Assembly (NCBI GenBank): GCA_037127315.1
Contig: JBBBDQ010001617.1
Location: 608,001 to 672,000 of the forward strand
DNA: 64,000 nucleotides
From: Ascarosepion bandense
Lineage: Eukaryota; Mollusca; Cephalopoda; Sepiida; Sepiidae
Reading direction: 5' to 3'
The notes beneath the pieces were generated by a model. The model saw only the letters and a list, made by a program, of their open reading frames with translations, did not search any database and had not been told where the DNA came from. This document shows, piece by piece, positions 30,562-41,540 of this stretch. The first letter of the stretch is position 1, and each line of letters opens with the position of its first letter. A program made the position numbers and the translations under genes.

Positions 30562-30868
30562 GTCAGTCAGTTAAGTGCCATACGTGATGCACGCTTTGGG
30601 CGATCACGTCTCGAAAGAGACATGACTGACTGGGCAGAAGATTATCCCGCAGTAGGTTGCCATTGCTTTCTACGGTAGACTGGTTGCCGACCAAGGCTAT
30701 AGAACCCAATCTGCCCTGTTATTTAACCCATAACTGGAAGGAATAGACGGATTAATACTTGTCCCAAGGGTATTTGCGCGTAAGTGAATGCAATGAATTC
30801 GGCTGGAATTCGAACTCGGCTCCCCGATTTCTCGTTCCGAGCCGATATCCAATGCACCACAACGCATA
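30562..30868 (-). repeat. SINE-T inserted in the Penelope element
   Basis: A full-length minus copy with GTCAGTCAGTTAAGTGCC at its + strand left edge and the A-box region TGCGTTGTGGTGCATTGG at its right edge. Little diverged from consensus, so relatively young. Confidence 0.85.
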
Positions 30869-31315
30869 TAGGCTTCCTATAAACTAAAGTAGCAAAAGCG
30901 GAAGGAGTTCTATGAACCAGAACATCAAGGAAGGGCAGCGAACAACTGACCACCTTATCTACCGTAAATTTAAAGGCCGGATGAACACCATTGAGTAGGG
31001 AGAAGGATCAGTCAACCTCCGATTCGCTGTTGAACATACAAAAAGTATCATCAACATAATAGAAGCAAACCGTGGACCAAGAATAACCGAAGAGTAGGCT
31101 CTTCTCATAAAACCCCACAAATATATTAGCCAAAACAGAGCCAAAAGGGGAACCCATTGCTAGACCATCACTCTGACGATACATAGCATTATCAAAACTG
31201 AAACAAACAGGCACGGTACAAATATCGATAGTTTCCGACAAAGGAACACAAGTGAATAAACTGCAAATGTCAAATGAACACATAAATCCATCAGTGGCTT
31301 CACGATTATGAATAA
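30869..31315 (-). pseudogene. Penelope-like reverse transcriptase, fragment
   Basis: The minus frame 31283-31008 reads FDICSLFTCVPLSETID, then DGLAMGSPFGSVLANIFV and FYYVDDTFCMF, which are RT motifs 3-5 with the catalytic YVDD, typical of Penelope-like elements. 30953-30870 continues LPFLDVLVHR and FATLVYRKP, the conserved post-RT segment. The N-terminal part is missing and the frame is broken at the SINE. Acts, when intact, in target-primed reverse transcription. Confidence 0.82.
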
Positions 31316-31475
31316 ACTAGCAGTATAGCCCGGCGTTGCTCGGGTGAAATGAAAGCTTTAAAACTAATCCATGGCTCTGGAGCTCAGACTCAGCCTAAAG
31401 AATATTTGTGTGAAGTTTGGTGAGAATCGGATAAAAATTGTGGATTTGTATAAAGACACACACACAAACATCTTG

Positions 31476-31509
<34 letters not shown>

Positions 31510-31816
31510 GATTTTCAGTACTATTGTAAGAACTGCAATCTTGAAACTTCTGAATATCGTTTCTTATGTCTTTGTCTATGAGTGTATCAAATCTGATTAA
31601 AATCGGACCACTCATTCCGTAACCCGATTTTTTCGATCATCGATTTTCGATATTTATCGGGTATCCTAGCTAAGAACACTCGCAGACGCTTATAGTACAA
31701 CTGTGTAAATTTTCAAGAAAATCGGTTCAGCCGTTTCAGAGTCTATAGGTAACGGACACACACACACACGCACATACACACACACATACAAAGTTCCATT
31801 TCTAAATAAGTTTAGA
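31316..31816 (+). repeat. Family A (short subtype)
   Basis: Starts ACTAGCAGTATAGCCCGGCG and ends TAAATAAGTTTAG. After its usual end the sequence continues with about 75 bp (GAAGTTGAAAATGTCACGAT ... GGTTTCCGGGAAA) that also follows the 39324-39806 copy. Confidence 0.75.
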
Positions 31817-31900
31817 TATATATGTGCTGCTAGTTATTTTTTTTCACAAATGCGAAGTTGAAAATGTCACGATGACATTTCTGACCTTAGGTTTCCGGGA

Positions 31901-32393
31901 AATTTATCCATGGTCCTGGAGCTCAGACTCTTTGGACGTTGGCACGAAAGACTAAAAAGCAATAGTTGTTTCCAGTTAAAGCGAAAATGTAGACTGAAAG
32001 AAAAATGAATGGATGTAAGTCAAATTTTGATTTCTTGGTATCGATTTATATATGTGTATATATTATCGATTTTCTGCACTATTGTAAGAACTGCACTATT
32101 GTAAGAACTGCAACCTTGAAACTTCTGAATATCGGTTCTTATGTCTTTGTCTATGAATGTATGAAATTTGATTAAAATCGGACTCATTCCGTAACCAGAT
32201 GTTTTCGATTATCGATTTTCGATATTTATTGGGGGTACTTCGACACAAAACCTAGCTAAGAACATTCGCAGATGCTTATAGTACAACTGTGTAAGTTTTC
32301 AAGAAAATCGGTTCAGCCGTTTCGGAGTCTATAGGTAACACACACACACACACACAGATAGAGACAAAGTTCCATTTATAAATAAGTTTAGAT
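31901..32393 (+). repeat. Family A (long-subtype head, 5' truncated)
   Basis: Enters at CCATGGTCCTGGAGC, carries the first part of the long module, skips its middle and joins the common 3' module. A 20-bp stretch (GTAAGAACTGCACTATT) is duplicated at 32083-32110. Confidence 0.7.
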
Positions 32394-32596
32394 TGAGAGA
32401 AAGAAAATTAATCTTTAAAGGACTATAATGCTGCCATTCTGGTTGCAAAAATACAGCCACTTGGCCACTTTGTTGAGGAGATCCTATCATAGAAAGTATG
32501 GGTCTCAACGCAATCCTCTCCTCGTTAGACGAGAACGAATGGCACTAGATGGTCTTAACTCCTCAGACATTTCAGACGAAAGAACACCATTTCGAC
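32394..32596 (+). other. Open segment of unknown origin
   Basis: A frame from 32428 reads about 56 codons (FWLQKYSHLATLLRRSYHRK and onward) before running into SINE-T at 32597. No repeat of it is seen elsewhere in the window, and no donor is visible before the SINE. It could be a fragment of a host or transposon gene. I cannot assign a function. Confidence 0.25.
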
Positions 32597-33250
32597 AGTC
32601 AGTCAAGTGTCATACGTGATACACACTTTGGCCGATCATGTCTTGAAATAAACATGACTGAGCAGAAGATTATCCTGCAGTAGGTTGCCATTGCTCACTG
32701 CAGTACACTTGTTGCCAACCAAGGCTATAGAACCCAATCTATGCTATTATTTGACTCATAGCTAGTTGGGGAAGAGAAGTATTATATTATTACATAGTAA
32801 TTAGTGGGGGATCAGTTTATTACTTCATAACAATAGAAAACCGATCCCCCACTTTCTGACCAGTAGACGCTTTAATCATGATTCCAACTATTCAGTCAGT
32901 TAAGTGCCATACGTGATACACGCTTTGGGCAATCATGTCTTGAAAGAGACATGACTGACTGAGCAGAAGATTATCCCGCAGTAGGTAATACCTTTTTCTT
33001 TCAACAATTTATTGTAGTTTTTCTACAAGTTTTGTGTCTAGTAATACTTATTTCTTTTCGAGTATCAAGATTCATTGGGATTTGTTTTTAAGGGCAGGGT
33101 CCCCTGTTATTTAACCCATAGCTGGAAGGGAGGGAAGGATTAATACCTTTCTCAAGAGTACCAGTGCTTAAGTGAATGCAACGTATTCAACTGGCGAACT
33201 AGGCTCACCGATTTCTTTTTCCGCGCCGATATCCACTGCACCACAACGCA
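32597..33250 (-). repeat. Composite SINE-T / palindrome / SINE-T, second locus
   Basis: Same arrangement as 9206-9808: partial SINE-T (32597-32763), the palindrome at 32804-32855 (GTGGGGGATCAG...CGATCCCCCAC), then SINE-T (32892-33250). This copy has an extra segment of about 110 bp (about 32995-33105) inside the second SINE. Confidence 0.7.
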
Positions 33251-33265
33251 CATCCGTCACTATAC

Positions 33266-33383
33266 GCTTACAGCACCTGGAATTCCCAAGCGGTCACCCA
33301 TCTAAGTACTGACCAGGCTCAAAGTTGCTTAACTTCGGTGATCCAACGAGAACCGGTGTATCTAACGTGATATGGCCGTAAGC
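33266..33383 (-). rRNA. 5S rRNA-derived sequence (probable pseudogene or SINE head)
   Basis: The minus strand reads a 118-nt 5S-like sequence: GCTTACGGCCATATCACGTT at the start, ACCGGTTCTCG, GATCACCGAAGTTAAGCAAC, the internal control region GGTCAGTACTTAGATGGGTG, and GGTGCTGTAAGC at the end, which pairs with the start (GCTTACGGC). Several positions differ from the animal consensus as I know it. On the minus strand there is no T-run terminator after the end; 15 bp later comes the SINE-T tRNA-like head. It is therefore more likely a retro-copied or SINE-fused 5S than a working gene. Confidence 0.85.
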
Positions 33384-33669
33384 TGGGTGAAATGAATGAA
33401 AGAGAGAAATGAAGGAAAATATTTTAAAGAGAAAAAGAAAAATTTTTTTACAAAGGTTATCACATTTGAAGATTCTAGAAACCTAGCAAAGCAAGTCCAG
33501 GCAAACACTCTCTCTGTTTACAAAGAGAGGGCCGCCTGGACACGATGAACAGTGTTTCCAATACCTTCAGATAAAACAACAACAAATGTGATCTGGCCAA
33601 AACAGAGAACCAGTTCACACTGAAATGTAAAGCCCAACTCGGATTATTTATAAGATGATCTGCAATGGA

Positions 33670-33702
<33 letters not shown>
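33384..33702 (-). mobile_element. Penelope 3' region fragment and (TA)n
   Basis: 33470-33660 matches 28840-28990 plus 30000-30030 (TTTACAAAGAGAGGGCCGC, CAACTCGGATTATTTATAAG), i.e. another degraded piece of the Penelope-like element. A TA run follows at 33671-33702. Confidence 0.6.
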
Positions 33703-33704
<2 letters not shown>

Positions 33705-34119
33705 CTCTGTTTATAGCACATTGAAAACTGTTTTATTAATACCAGAATAATGTTTTTGTACATGTGTGTATTCCCATATGTATATTTATTAATTCACACA
33801 ACTATACATAATCAAAATGGAAGTAATCTTTCAGAAAGTTTGCAGGATATAATCTCATTTTCTTAAACATCAGCCTAATATTCTGTCTACTCACCACAAA
33901 GCAAAAATCAGGCACCAGAAATACCTTGCAAATTCAAACGGATCACACAGATCTGTCTAGATTAGGAGATCTAGACATTGTAAGCAAAGACATTTTGTCT
34001 CATATTTGTTAATGTTGTTTCAGCAAACCATTAAGTTCAAATTGTACAGACAGATACATATCAGAAAATTACTAAAAAGGCAAATTGTTTATCTATTTAT
34101 TTATTACACTAATACCCAC
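33703..34119. other. No gene seen
   Basis: AT-rich unique-looking sequence with short frames only. Confidence 0.45.
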
Positions 34120-34720
34120 TTCATACAAGACGACAGGGTCCCTCAGTGCAAAGTGTTACTGAAGGCGGTTGTTGTGTGAACGGTAAGATTAAGGGGTGAA
34201 GTGTTGATCCTTAAATTGAAAGTGTTAAGATTGTAGTCGGGAAAATATCCCCCATGGGAGAGTATTTCACAAGGCAACAGTTTTAGGAAAAAAGATACCC
34301 GATTGGAACTTGCTCCTTATTAATGTAATATAAAGGGAATATGGGTGGTTCGCATCGATACGTGGCGTGACGGGTCTTAGCTGGCATTTGATGAGCTAAG
34401 GATTATAGTTGGTTTGAACATTTTCCATAGAAATAGTGGCAGAGTAGCTACAGGTTTCCAATGTTTCGTCTGTGGAAAAGAGATTGTAGAAATCAATTCA
34501 TTACCCACAAGGCCGCTTTGTCGCTTTTGGACTATCAACTGGAATTAAAGACTGGGTAGCACCAACCCAGTCATAACAGTAGTTCTCCATTTTTGGCCTC
34601 TTGTAAAGGTAGAAGATAGTAAGAATGAAGTACTTACTGAAGTGGTACAGATAATCGATCATTTTCCCAGCATCTTAAGTGATGTATCGTATATACGAGT
34701 TCTTTATACGCTGAGGGTGA
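34120..34720 (-). mobile_element. Old LINE 3' fragment
   Basis: + strand GATTGTAGTCGGGAAAATAT, TTTCACAAGGCAACAG and CATTTGATGAGCTAAG correspond in order to the antisense C-terminal/3' UTR blocks of the Jockey-like LINE. Strongly diverged. Confidence 0.45.
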
Positions 34721-34989
34721 GCTTAAATCTTAATAGTCATTCAAGTTAAAGAGAACTTCTTGAGAGAACACCCGTTCATTGCGATAAACGAATATTCAAG
34801 GTAAAGGGGTCTTCTTCAGAGAGCATCCGTTCATTGCAATAAATTAATATTCAAGGTCCGCTCGGTGTTGATAGAAGAAGTTTGAGAAGATTTGCTGTTA
34901 ATTGATCCAGGCAGAAGTTGTTAACAAACAACAGATTCCAGCTAAAAAGAATTTCAGTTCCGCTCATTAGGATCAATTGTATAAAAGCA
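34721..34989. other. Short duplicated segment
   Basis: CCGTTCATTGC(G/A)ATAAA and TATTCAAGGT occur twice (near 34769 and 34827), about 58 bp apart. No gene. Confidence 0.4.
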
Positions 34990-36134
34990 CAATCAAATAT
35001 AATAGTTTGCCCTTTTAGTAAAAATCTGCACTATTTACATTATTCGAACTATTGTCCTCATCTTTATTGTCGTATGTACGACGTTTCGGCCTTCTTCAGG
35101 TGCTATGAATTTTGAACCGAACCCTTTATTACAATCACTGTAATATCACAATCATAATTACAATATCATCCCCATTCCTTGCATAAAGCTCGATTGGAAG
35201 TCATGAGTTATCTCCCTCTAACCCTGCAAGTTATTTTTTCACTACTGCTGTAGCCTGGTATTAAACTCACAACTCTAAGAGTCAAGTCAGGAACTAGCCA
35301 ACGTCCATATCCACTTGGCCATGTGTTCTTATGGACACATGGCCAAGTGATTATAATAAATAAACACCTAAAGAAGGCGGGAGCATACAACGGCCGAAGC
35401 GTCGTACAAATGGCAAGAAAGATGAGGACAATAGTCCAAATAATGTAAATACTGTAAACACTACCTTATCTCAGAGATATAGACAAATAGAATGATCTAT
35501 TATTAAACGTCGTACAAATGGCAACAAAGATGAGGACAATAGTCCGAATAATGTAAATACTGTAAATACTACCTCATCACAGAAATATAGACAAATAGAA
35601 TGATCTATTATTAAACATCGCACAAATGGCAACAAAGATGAGGACAATAGTCCGAATAATGTAAATATTGTAAATACTACCTCATCTCAGAAATATAGAC
35701 AAATAGAATGATCTATTATTAAACGTCGTACAAATGGCAACAAAGATGAGGACAATAGTCCGAATAATGTAAATACTGTAAATACTACCTCATCACAGAA
35801 ATATAGACAAATAGAATGATCTATTATTAAACATCGCACAAATGGCAACAAAGATGAGGACAATAGTCCGAATAATGTAAATATTGTAAATACTACCTCA
35901 TCTCAGAAATATAGACAAATAGAATGATCTATTATTAAACGTCGTACAAATGGCAACAAAGATGAGGACAATAGTCTGAATAATGTACTCTAAATACGAC
36001 CTTATCTCAGAAATATAGACAAATAGAATGATCTATTATTAAACGTCGTACAAATGGCAACAAAGATGAGGACAATAGTCCGAATAATGTAAATACTATA
36101 AATACTACCGCATCTCAGAAATATAGACAAATAG
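34990..36134. repeat. Foldback element with seven 108-bp units
   Basis: The left arm (about 35025-35190) is complementary to the start of the right arm (about 35360-35460). The centre holds a 15-bp hairpin, CACTTGGCCATGTGT and ACACATGGCCAAGTG (35309-35350). Units start at 35400, 35508, 35616, 35724, 35832, 35940 and 36044; the sixth is 4 bp short. Units 2 and 4 share CGTCGTAC/CATCAC and units 3 and 5 share CATCGCAC/ATATTG, so the array has a 216-bp dimer structure. Confidence 0.85.
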
Positions 36135-37182
36135 TAAAAATCTGTTCAAAAAGAATGACTGCTTATTTCTTAGAAGTGTTCCACTTAGAAAGAATGCACT
36201 TGAAGTTTGTAGAGATAATAACGAGAAATCATACGCGTATATTTTTAACGAAACTAGATAAGGAATTTATTTACAAATCTCCACATTTGAAGATTCAGAA
36301 GGTTGTCTCAGGACAAGTAATCAAACATTAAAGATTCATAGTTTCGAAGAATTGTCAAGACGAGAAAATGTTCATAAATCATTGGAGTCATATTCTTAAA
36401 TGTTTAAAACAAATTGAGAGAGTTCATTTCTCACATAAACTTATGCGGTTGGATACAACATGAATTAAAAGATATATTTTATGGTACGTAGCTCAGAAGG
36501 GGAATAGAGTTCTTCAAAATTTCTCTGCTCTCATCAGAGGCTGATAATGTATTAGTGTGTAATTTAACACCGGCGTTATTCAGACACGTAGACACTACTT
36601 CTCTCTCTCTCTCTCTTTTTCGATATCGTTTGATTCAAGTTTCTTTGGTTATTTATATAAAAAAGCGATTTGACAACGGCTCGTTACTTTTATTAGTTTG
36701 TAAGCCCCTCCTTTTTCATTGGTCTAAGTCAATTTTCACATAGGTTCGCTTAACTTTGCCGTGGTCTTTTTTTCAGCCTGGAGCCAATCCACTTTTCTAT
36801 TAGTCAAAATAAATTTCGCACAGGCTCACGAATTTGAAAACAGTGAAGAAAAGAGGTTTATTTTAAATTTCGTATTCACTACAAATACACTTAGATACAG
36901 GTAACTGAAACCCTTTTATTTTATTCTTATTTGCGATTTAGAGTGAAAAAAATATTGAAAAAAAAAATTGATTGTTACAAGTTGTAGGGACTTATTTTAT
37001 AACTTCACCAATTTCAATAAAATAAAAAATGTAATATTTAGTTTTACTATCTAGTAACGAAATTAGTTATTTACAAAATTTAGCTACATGTACGGAACAC
37101 CCGATGAAGATACGAAGTAATCATAATCAACCAGTCATATAACTTTTTTTTTTTATAAAGAAAGTAATGTAAAATTGATGTC
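36135..37182. other. No gene seen; short LTR-like blocks
   Basis: 36699-36830 contains two copies of a CATTGGTCTAAGTC / CTATTAGTCAAAAT block followed by TTCGCACAGGCTC-like sequence, resembling the middle of the terminal-repeat family at 60830-60860. CT repeat at 36600-36616. No exon. Confidence 0.4.
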
Positions 37183-37470
37183 CGTTGTGGATATGGGATC
37201 GGAATGAGAAAGCGGAGAGCCGAGTTCGAATTCCATGGATTCACTGAATTCACTTACGCGAAAATACTCCTGGGGAAGGTATGAATCCATCTTTTTTCCC
37301 TCCAGCTACGCGTTAAATATCAGGACAGATTAGGCTCTATAACTTTGGCTAGAAACTACTCTACCGCAAAAAGAAATGGCAAGCTACTTCAGGAAAAACT
37401 TCTGTTTGGTTAAACATCGTTCGAAAGAGACATGATCGCCCAAGCGGGTATCACTTATGACACTTATCAC
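37183..37470 (+). repeat. SINE-T, diverged
   Basis: Starts CGTTGTGGATATGGGATCGG, B-box-like AGTTCGAATTCC, ends ATCACTTATGACACTTATC. More diverged than the other copies. Confidence 0.7.
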
Positions 37471-38039
37471 TTATAAAATAATTACAATGTGAATATGAAA
37501 TAATTTAAAATCATCAAGCATGACTGCTTATTGCTACGATGTACTCTATGGCTTGTGTGAAAGTTCAATAAACCAAAACCTTTGGAACTTCAAAAATCAA
37601 ATCCATGACCTTATCAGTAAATAAGATCTGGTAATTGTAAACAAAAAGTAAAAATATATCCGATTGTACATATTGCTGTTCAAAGAGATGACAGTTTGAA
37701 ACTGAAAGAAAACGAAAAGTTGATAATATATCAGAACGTTTCCAGGAATAACAAAAAATGTCTGCAGAATATGAAGGTGACAATTGCACACATCATTAGT
37801 GGAATATTGTGCATGGTTAAGAAAGAACGAAAAATAAACTAAAAGAACGAAATCTAAAAGAGAAGTGAAACTATCCAAAAATGTTAGTTGCATGTAAAGA
37901 ATAGGAAGAATGGTAAATATTTGAAGACGCTTACCCTTGCAGACTGAATAGTAATAATAATAATAACAAGAGCAGTCAAAGACCACAAACCTCCGCAAAA
38001 GCAATACCGACATCATCTCGGCGATTAGCGTATGACGCT
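37471..38039. other. No gene seen
   Basis: Overlapping minus frames at 37565-38016 have hydrophobic low-complexity composition and no splice support. Confidence 0.45.
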
Positions 38040-38505
38040 AAACTGCATCCGGCACCAAGGCCTCTGATGGGGAGGTTGTGAGGAGCATGGAACCACCTCT
38101 TAATTGCTGTTGTTCCCAGGTCCACCCTGACCCGGAGTGGTAGTACCTGTTAGGGGCCCAGCTATGGGCAAATAGTTAATTCTCCAAACAGGGGTCAAAA
38201 CACTATGAAAGTATAAAAATACACTTTTATAGAAATATATACTTAAAAATAGACTTTTATAAAAATATACATTTTTGAAGAAAAAAAATTATTACCAGCA
38301 ATACATTTTTGAATACAAAACTACTAGACATCTTCAGTTTTCTAAAATAAAAATATAAATTTTTTCATCAAAATCTGACTAAATCAACCTTCTCACTGTA
38401 ACTGAACATTAAAAAAATACCTTTAAACCCCACCTTTTTGGCATTAAATAACCCACAGAGGTGTTGATATGCCATTAAACAAAACTCAAACTCAAACTCA
38501 GCGAT
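38040..38505 (-). repeat. Repeat family C, long copy
   Basis: Close to 15716-16215 throughout (GGAACCACCTCTTAATTGCT, CCCTGACCCGGAGTGGTAG, CTTTTATAGAAATATATACT, TTGGCATTAAATAACCCAC). Followed by A-rich simple sequence to about 38690. Confidence 0.65.
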
Positions 38506-39139
38506 TAGCAAGAGATGATTATTAAAATGAAAATAACTGCAATGAACTTGACCGCCCTCAAAAGTGAAAATACAAAAAAACGAAAAACAGAAACAAAATA
38601 ACAAAAAAAACAAAAACAAAAAAACAAACAAACAAAAAACACAAAAACAGAAACAACAGCAAAAGACAGTAAAGGGAAATGAAAAATTATACAGCAAAAA
38701 TTGTGGAAGAGTTCGTTTTTACTTTTTAGTATCTCATAGTTTTATTTCAACTCAATTGTTTTGTGTATTTTATATTTTTTCTTTTGCCTTTGGATCATAA
38801 ATTTATATTATAAATAATATTTTCGGGGAAAAAATAGTTTGTTCAGAAAATCTAATGACGTAAAGCAATCTAGGGGAGGTAATTCAGTATTTGTCATGTG
38901 TAACGGACAAAAAATATTACTAAAAATCTAGAAAAATAACCCAGAAAGTCTATCCTGTACTAGATCGAACTTATAATCCAATCAGTTCGTGCCAGTCATG
39001 AGGCTAATCTTCCCTGAAAGTCTCATCTAGCGGGTCTTGAAACATCTTGAATCGGTCAGACAAACAGATAAACACGAACGAAAACAATGCCTCCGTCTTA
39101 AAGCGGATGTATTAATAATAATGATAATAGCTTTGAAGA
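38506..39139. other. A-rich tract and spacer, no gene seen
   Basis: 38560-38680 is a CAAAAA-type low-complexity run that creates Lys/Gln/Asn and Phe/Cys frames on the two strands. 38690-39139 shows nothing recognisable. Confidence 0.5.
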
Positions 39140-39320
39140 TTAAAAAAAACTGTCCAAAAGATATTCAAGTTGAAATTACAAAAATGTGGCATATGAAGAC
39201 ATCATTGATTCCAATTGTGAATGGCATCCTGGGTTTGGTTGGAAAAAGTTCTGATAAAATTATTGAAGGTATTCCTAAAATTGTCCTCACAAGCATCAGA
39301 GAAAGGCTTTAAGTATGTAA
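39140..39320 (+). pseudogene. R4/Dong-type LINE, C-terminal fragment
   Basis: The frame reads DIQVEITKMWHMKTSLIPIV and GLVGKSSDKIIEGIPKIVL. This aligns with EIEIEKMWKLKTRVVPVIVG and the following region at 43500-43650 in the larger element, with about ten residues missing. Only the extreme 3' end was retained, as expected for 5'-truncated LINE copies. Confidence 0.75.
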
Positions 39321-39323
39321 AAC

Positions 39324-39806
39324 TAGCAGTATAGCCCGGCGTTGCTCGGTTGTAATGAAAGCTTTCAAACTAGTCCATGGTCCTGGAGCTCAAACTTTTT
39401 GGACGTTGGCACGAAAGACTAAAAAGCAATAGTTGTTTTCAGTTAAAACGAAACCGCAGACTGAAAGAAAAATGAATAGATGTAAGTCAAATTTTGATTT
39501 CTTGGTATCGATTTATATATGTATATATATTATCGATTTTCTGCACTATTGTAAGAACTGCAACCTTGAAACTTCTGAAATATCGTTTCTTATGTCTTTG
39601 TCTATGAGTGTATCAAATTTGATTAAAATCGGATCACTCCTTCTATAAATCGATTTTTTCGATTATCGAATTTCGATATTTATCGCAGACGCTTATAGTA
39701 CAACTGGGTAAGTTTTCAAGAAAATCGGTTCAGCCGTTTCGGAGTCTATAGGTAACGGACACACACACACACACACAAAATTCCATTTATAAATAAGTTT
39801 AGATAT
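39324..39806 (+). repeat. Family A, internally shortened
   Basis: Head ACTAGCAGTATAGCCCGGCG, start of the long module, then directly the common 3' module; the segment with GGTACCTCGACACAAAACC is deleted. It is followed by the same roughly 75-bp block as the 31316-31816 copy. Confidence 0.7.
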
Positions 39807-39999
39807 GTATGTGCTGTTAGTTATTTTTTTTCACAAATGCGAAGTTGAAAATGTCATGATGACATTTCTGACCTTAGGTCTCCGGGAAACTTTTCTTTTT
39901 TAAAATATTTACGTCGAAGCCATGGCAATAAAGCCACTAGGACGCAATGGGTTGCGGAATGTTTGAAACTATGAAGAAAAATACTATAAAAGGGAGAGA

Positions 40000-40603
40000 A
40001 CAATAACAGAAGAAGAATTAAGAAGACAGAAGATGATTGACATTTCCCTAAAATTTTTAAAGATCAAAGTTAGCTGGGAATCAAAAAACCGGAAGAGAGT
40101 TCCCCAATGAAAGACGCTGTTAGCATAGAATTTACGGTTACATCTCGTCATTTCAACTGTAAAATGATGAGACCTTGCCGCCAATCTGATACTGCGTTTA
40201 AATTCACCAAGTCTATGTACCATGGAGAACATTTTATCAGAACTATTACTATGAAAATATTTTGTAGAAAAGGCAGAGAGAAGCTATATTACGGTGATGG
40301 GAAAGTGACTGAACCTGACATGCCAGGTCAGCATCAATGAAATTGCAGATTCATCTTATTAATAATCTCTAAATATATAGCAGGCGCACCAGACCAGATG
40401 TGGTAGCAATATTTAAAGCAAGGTCGAATAGTAGTCTGTAAATATGTAAGACAGATTATGACGAGGAAAAATAGTCAAGCACACCACGGGGATTTGACTT
40501 TCCTAGAAGCGGACCTAGCAACTGATTTAAAATATTTTTTTCACATAATGTCAGCAGAAAACTTTAGTTCGAGAAGGCGTCAGTCAAGGGTTTTCTCAAA
40601 CGA

Positions 40604-40640
<37 letters not shown>

Positions 40641-40890
40641 TTTGTTTTGGAGGCGTTAAATTTAACAAACCATTCCTTGCGCCAGTTAACAACAGAATAT
40701 AACTCATTTTGTTTTAGATCAGCTACTGATTTAAACTTTATCGAACTGATCAGATTTACGTTAAGACAAGATACTATCAACATCGAAACCGTGTTGAGAA
40801 CTGACACCATCAGGATGGTTATTGATGAAAACTAAAAATAACGTAGGTTTAAGGATAAAGTCATGAGAGACGCCTGCATTAGTGCAAAAA
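40000..40890 (-). mobile_element. Jockey-like LINE, 3' half, decayed
   Basis: The minus strand holds RT C-terminal codons (SVVNWRKEWFVKFNASKTK near 40700-40645; LGEFKRSIRLAARSHHFTVE near 40215-40150; FYANSVF). An (AG)n run at 40609-40638 has expanded inside the coding region. Multiple shifts. It lies directly before a second copy of another subfamily. Confidence 0.7.
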
Positions 40891-40924
40891 GATATAGAAG
40901 ATTGGCCGTTCAAGACGGCTTATA

Positions 40925-41512
40925 TTTCGTGATTGTTTTTAAATCGTTTCATCCCAAGCAAGGCGGGACCACCACTGATACACAGGGGGCTACATAAGAG
41001 TAAAAGTTTAGACAAGAGGAGAATGAAGAGAAAGACGGACTAGTTACAGGGGGTGTCAGAGAAAGGGCAAGAGAAGGATAGAAACCCAGGAGAGAAGGCA
41101 GTTGCGAAGGTAGATAGAAAGGAAAAGAACAAGATACACGGAGTGATGTAGAAAAGGCTGAAGTTAAGTGGATAAGAGATGGGTATTGACATTGCATTTA
41201 AATTCCTGGAGGTTGTAGCCGTCAGGAAAGCAAGTATATGGAAGGGAGTTCCACAACCGGGAAGTGAAAGAAAAGAAGCTGATGTGAGCAGAATTGTCGG
41301 CTGCATTTGGTTAATCTAACAGTGAATGGGGTGGGACCGAGTTGCCAATCTGGTTGCACGAGTAAATTCCATAAGAAACACTTAATCAGTTAAAAAATTA
41401 TTTCAGAATTACCATAAACTTTCTACTTGTGAAGAAAACCAATATGTCAAACCTTGTCAAACGCTTTAAAGATATCCAAAATAACAGTTGTGTGTTGCAA
41501 CAGGAATCAGAG
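40925..41512 (-). mobile_element. Jockey-like LINE fragment (second subfamily), target of R4 insertion
   Basis: 3' end at 40935 (CATCCCAAGCAAGGCGGGAC on the + strand), then antisense C-terminal blocks (GGAGGTTGTAGCCGTCAGG). After an internal deletion it joins antisense RT motif A at 41436-41490 (minus TVILDIFKAFDKV). The AAT run and the R4-type element follow at 41514. Confidence 0.7.
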
Positions 41513-41540
41513 GAAATAATAATAATAATAATAATAATAA

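Larger units (their letters stand above)
28740..31315 (-). mobile_element. Penelope-like element, degraded, with nested insertions
   Basis: On the minus strand (31315 to 28740) the remains of a Penelope-type RT (31283-30869), a GIY-YIG endonuclease (about 30200-29899) and a 3' non-coding part (29066-28740) follow in the correct order. A minus-strand SINE-T (30562-30868) interrupts the coding region and a hAT-like element (29075-29890) interrupts the 3' part. A further piece of the 3' part is at 33470-33660 (AAAGAGAGGGCCGC, ATCTGGCCAAAACAGAGAAC). Many stops; inactive. Confidence 0.8.

Noticed and set aside
32428..32619. Frame resembling a basic protein segment
   Set aside because: It ends inside a SINE and has no donor or acceptor of quality. 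I list the segment as unknown rather than as an exon.
33266..33383. Functional 5S rRNA gene
   Set aside because: It is a lone copy joined to a SINE with no terminator T-run and several changes at conserved positions.
37565..38016. Overlapping minus-strand frames with hydrophobic stretches
   Set aside because: No splice sites, no domain, AT-rich composition; expected by chance.
38368..38800. Phe/Cys-rich and Lys/Gln-rich frames on opposite strands
   Set aside because: A CAAAA-type low-complexity tract; the remainder is repeat family C.
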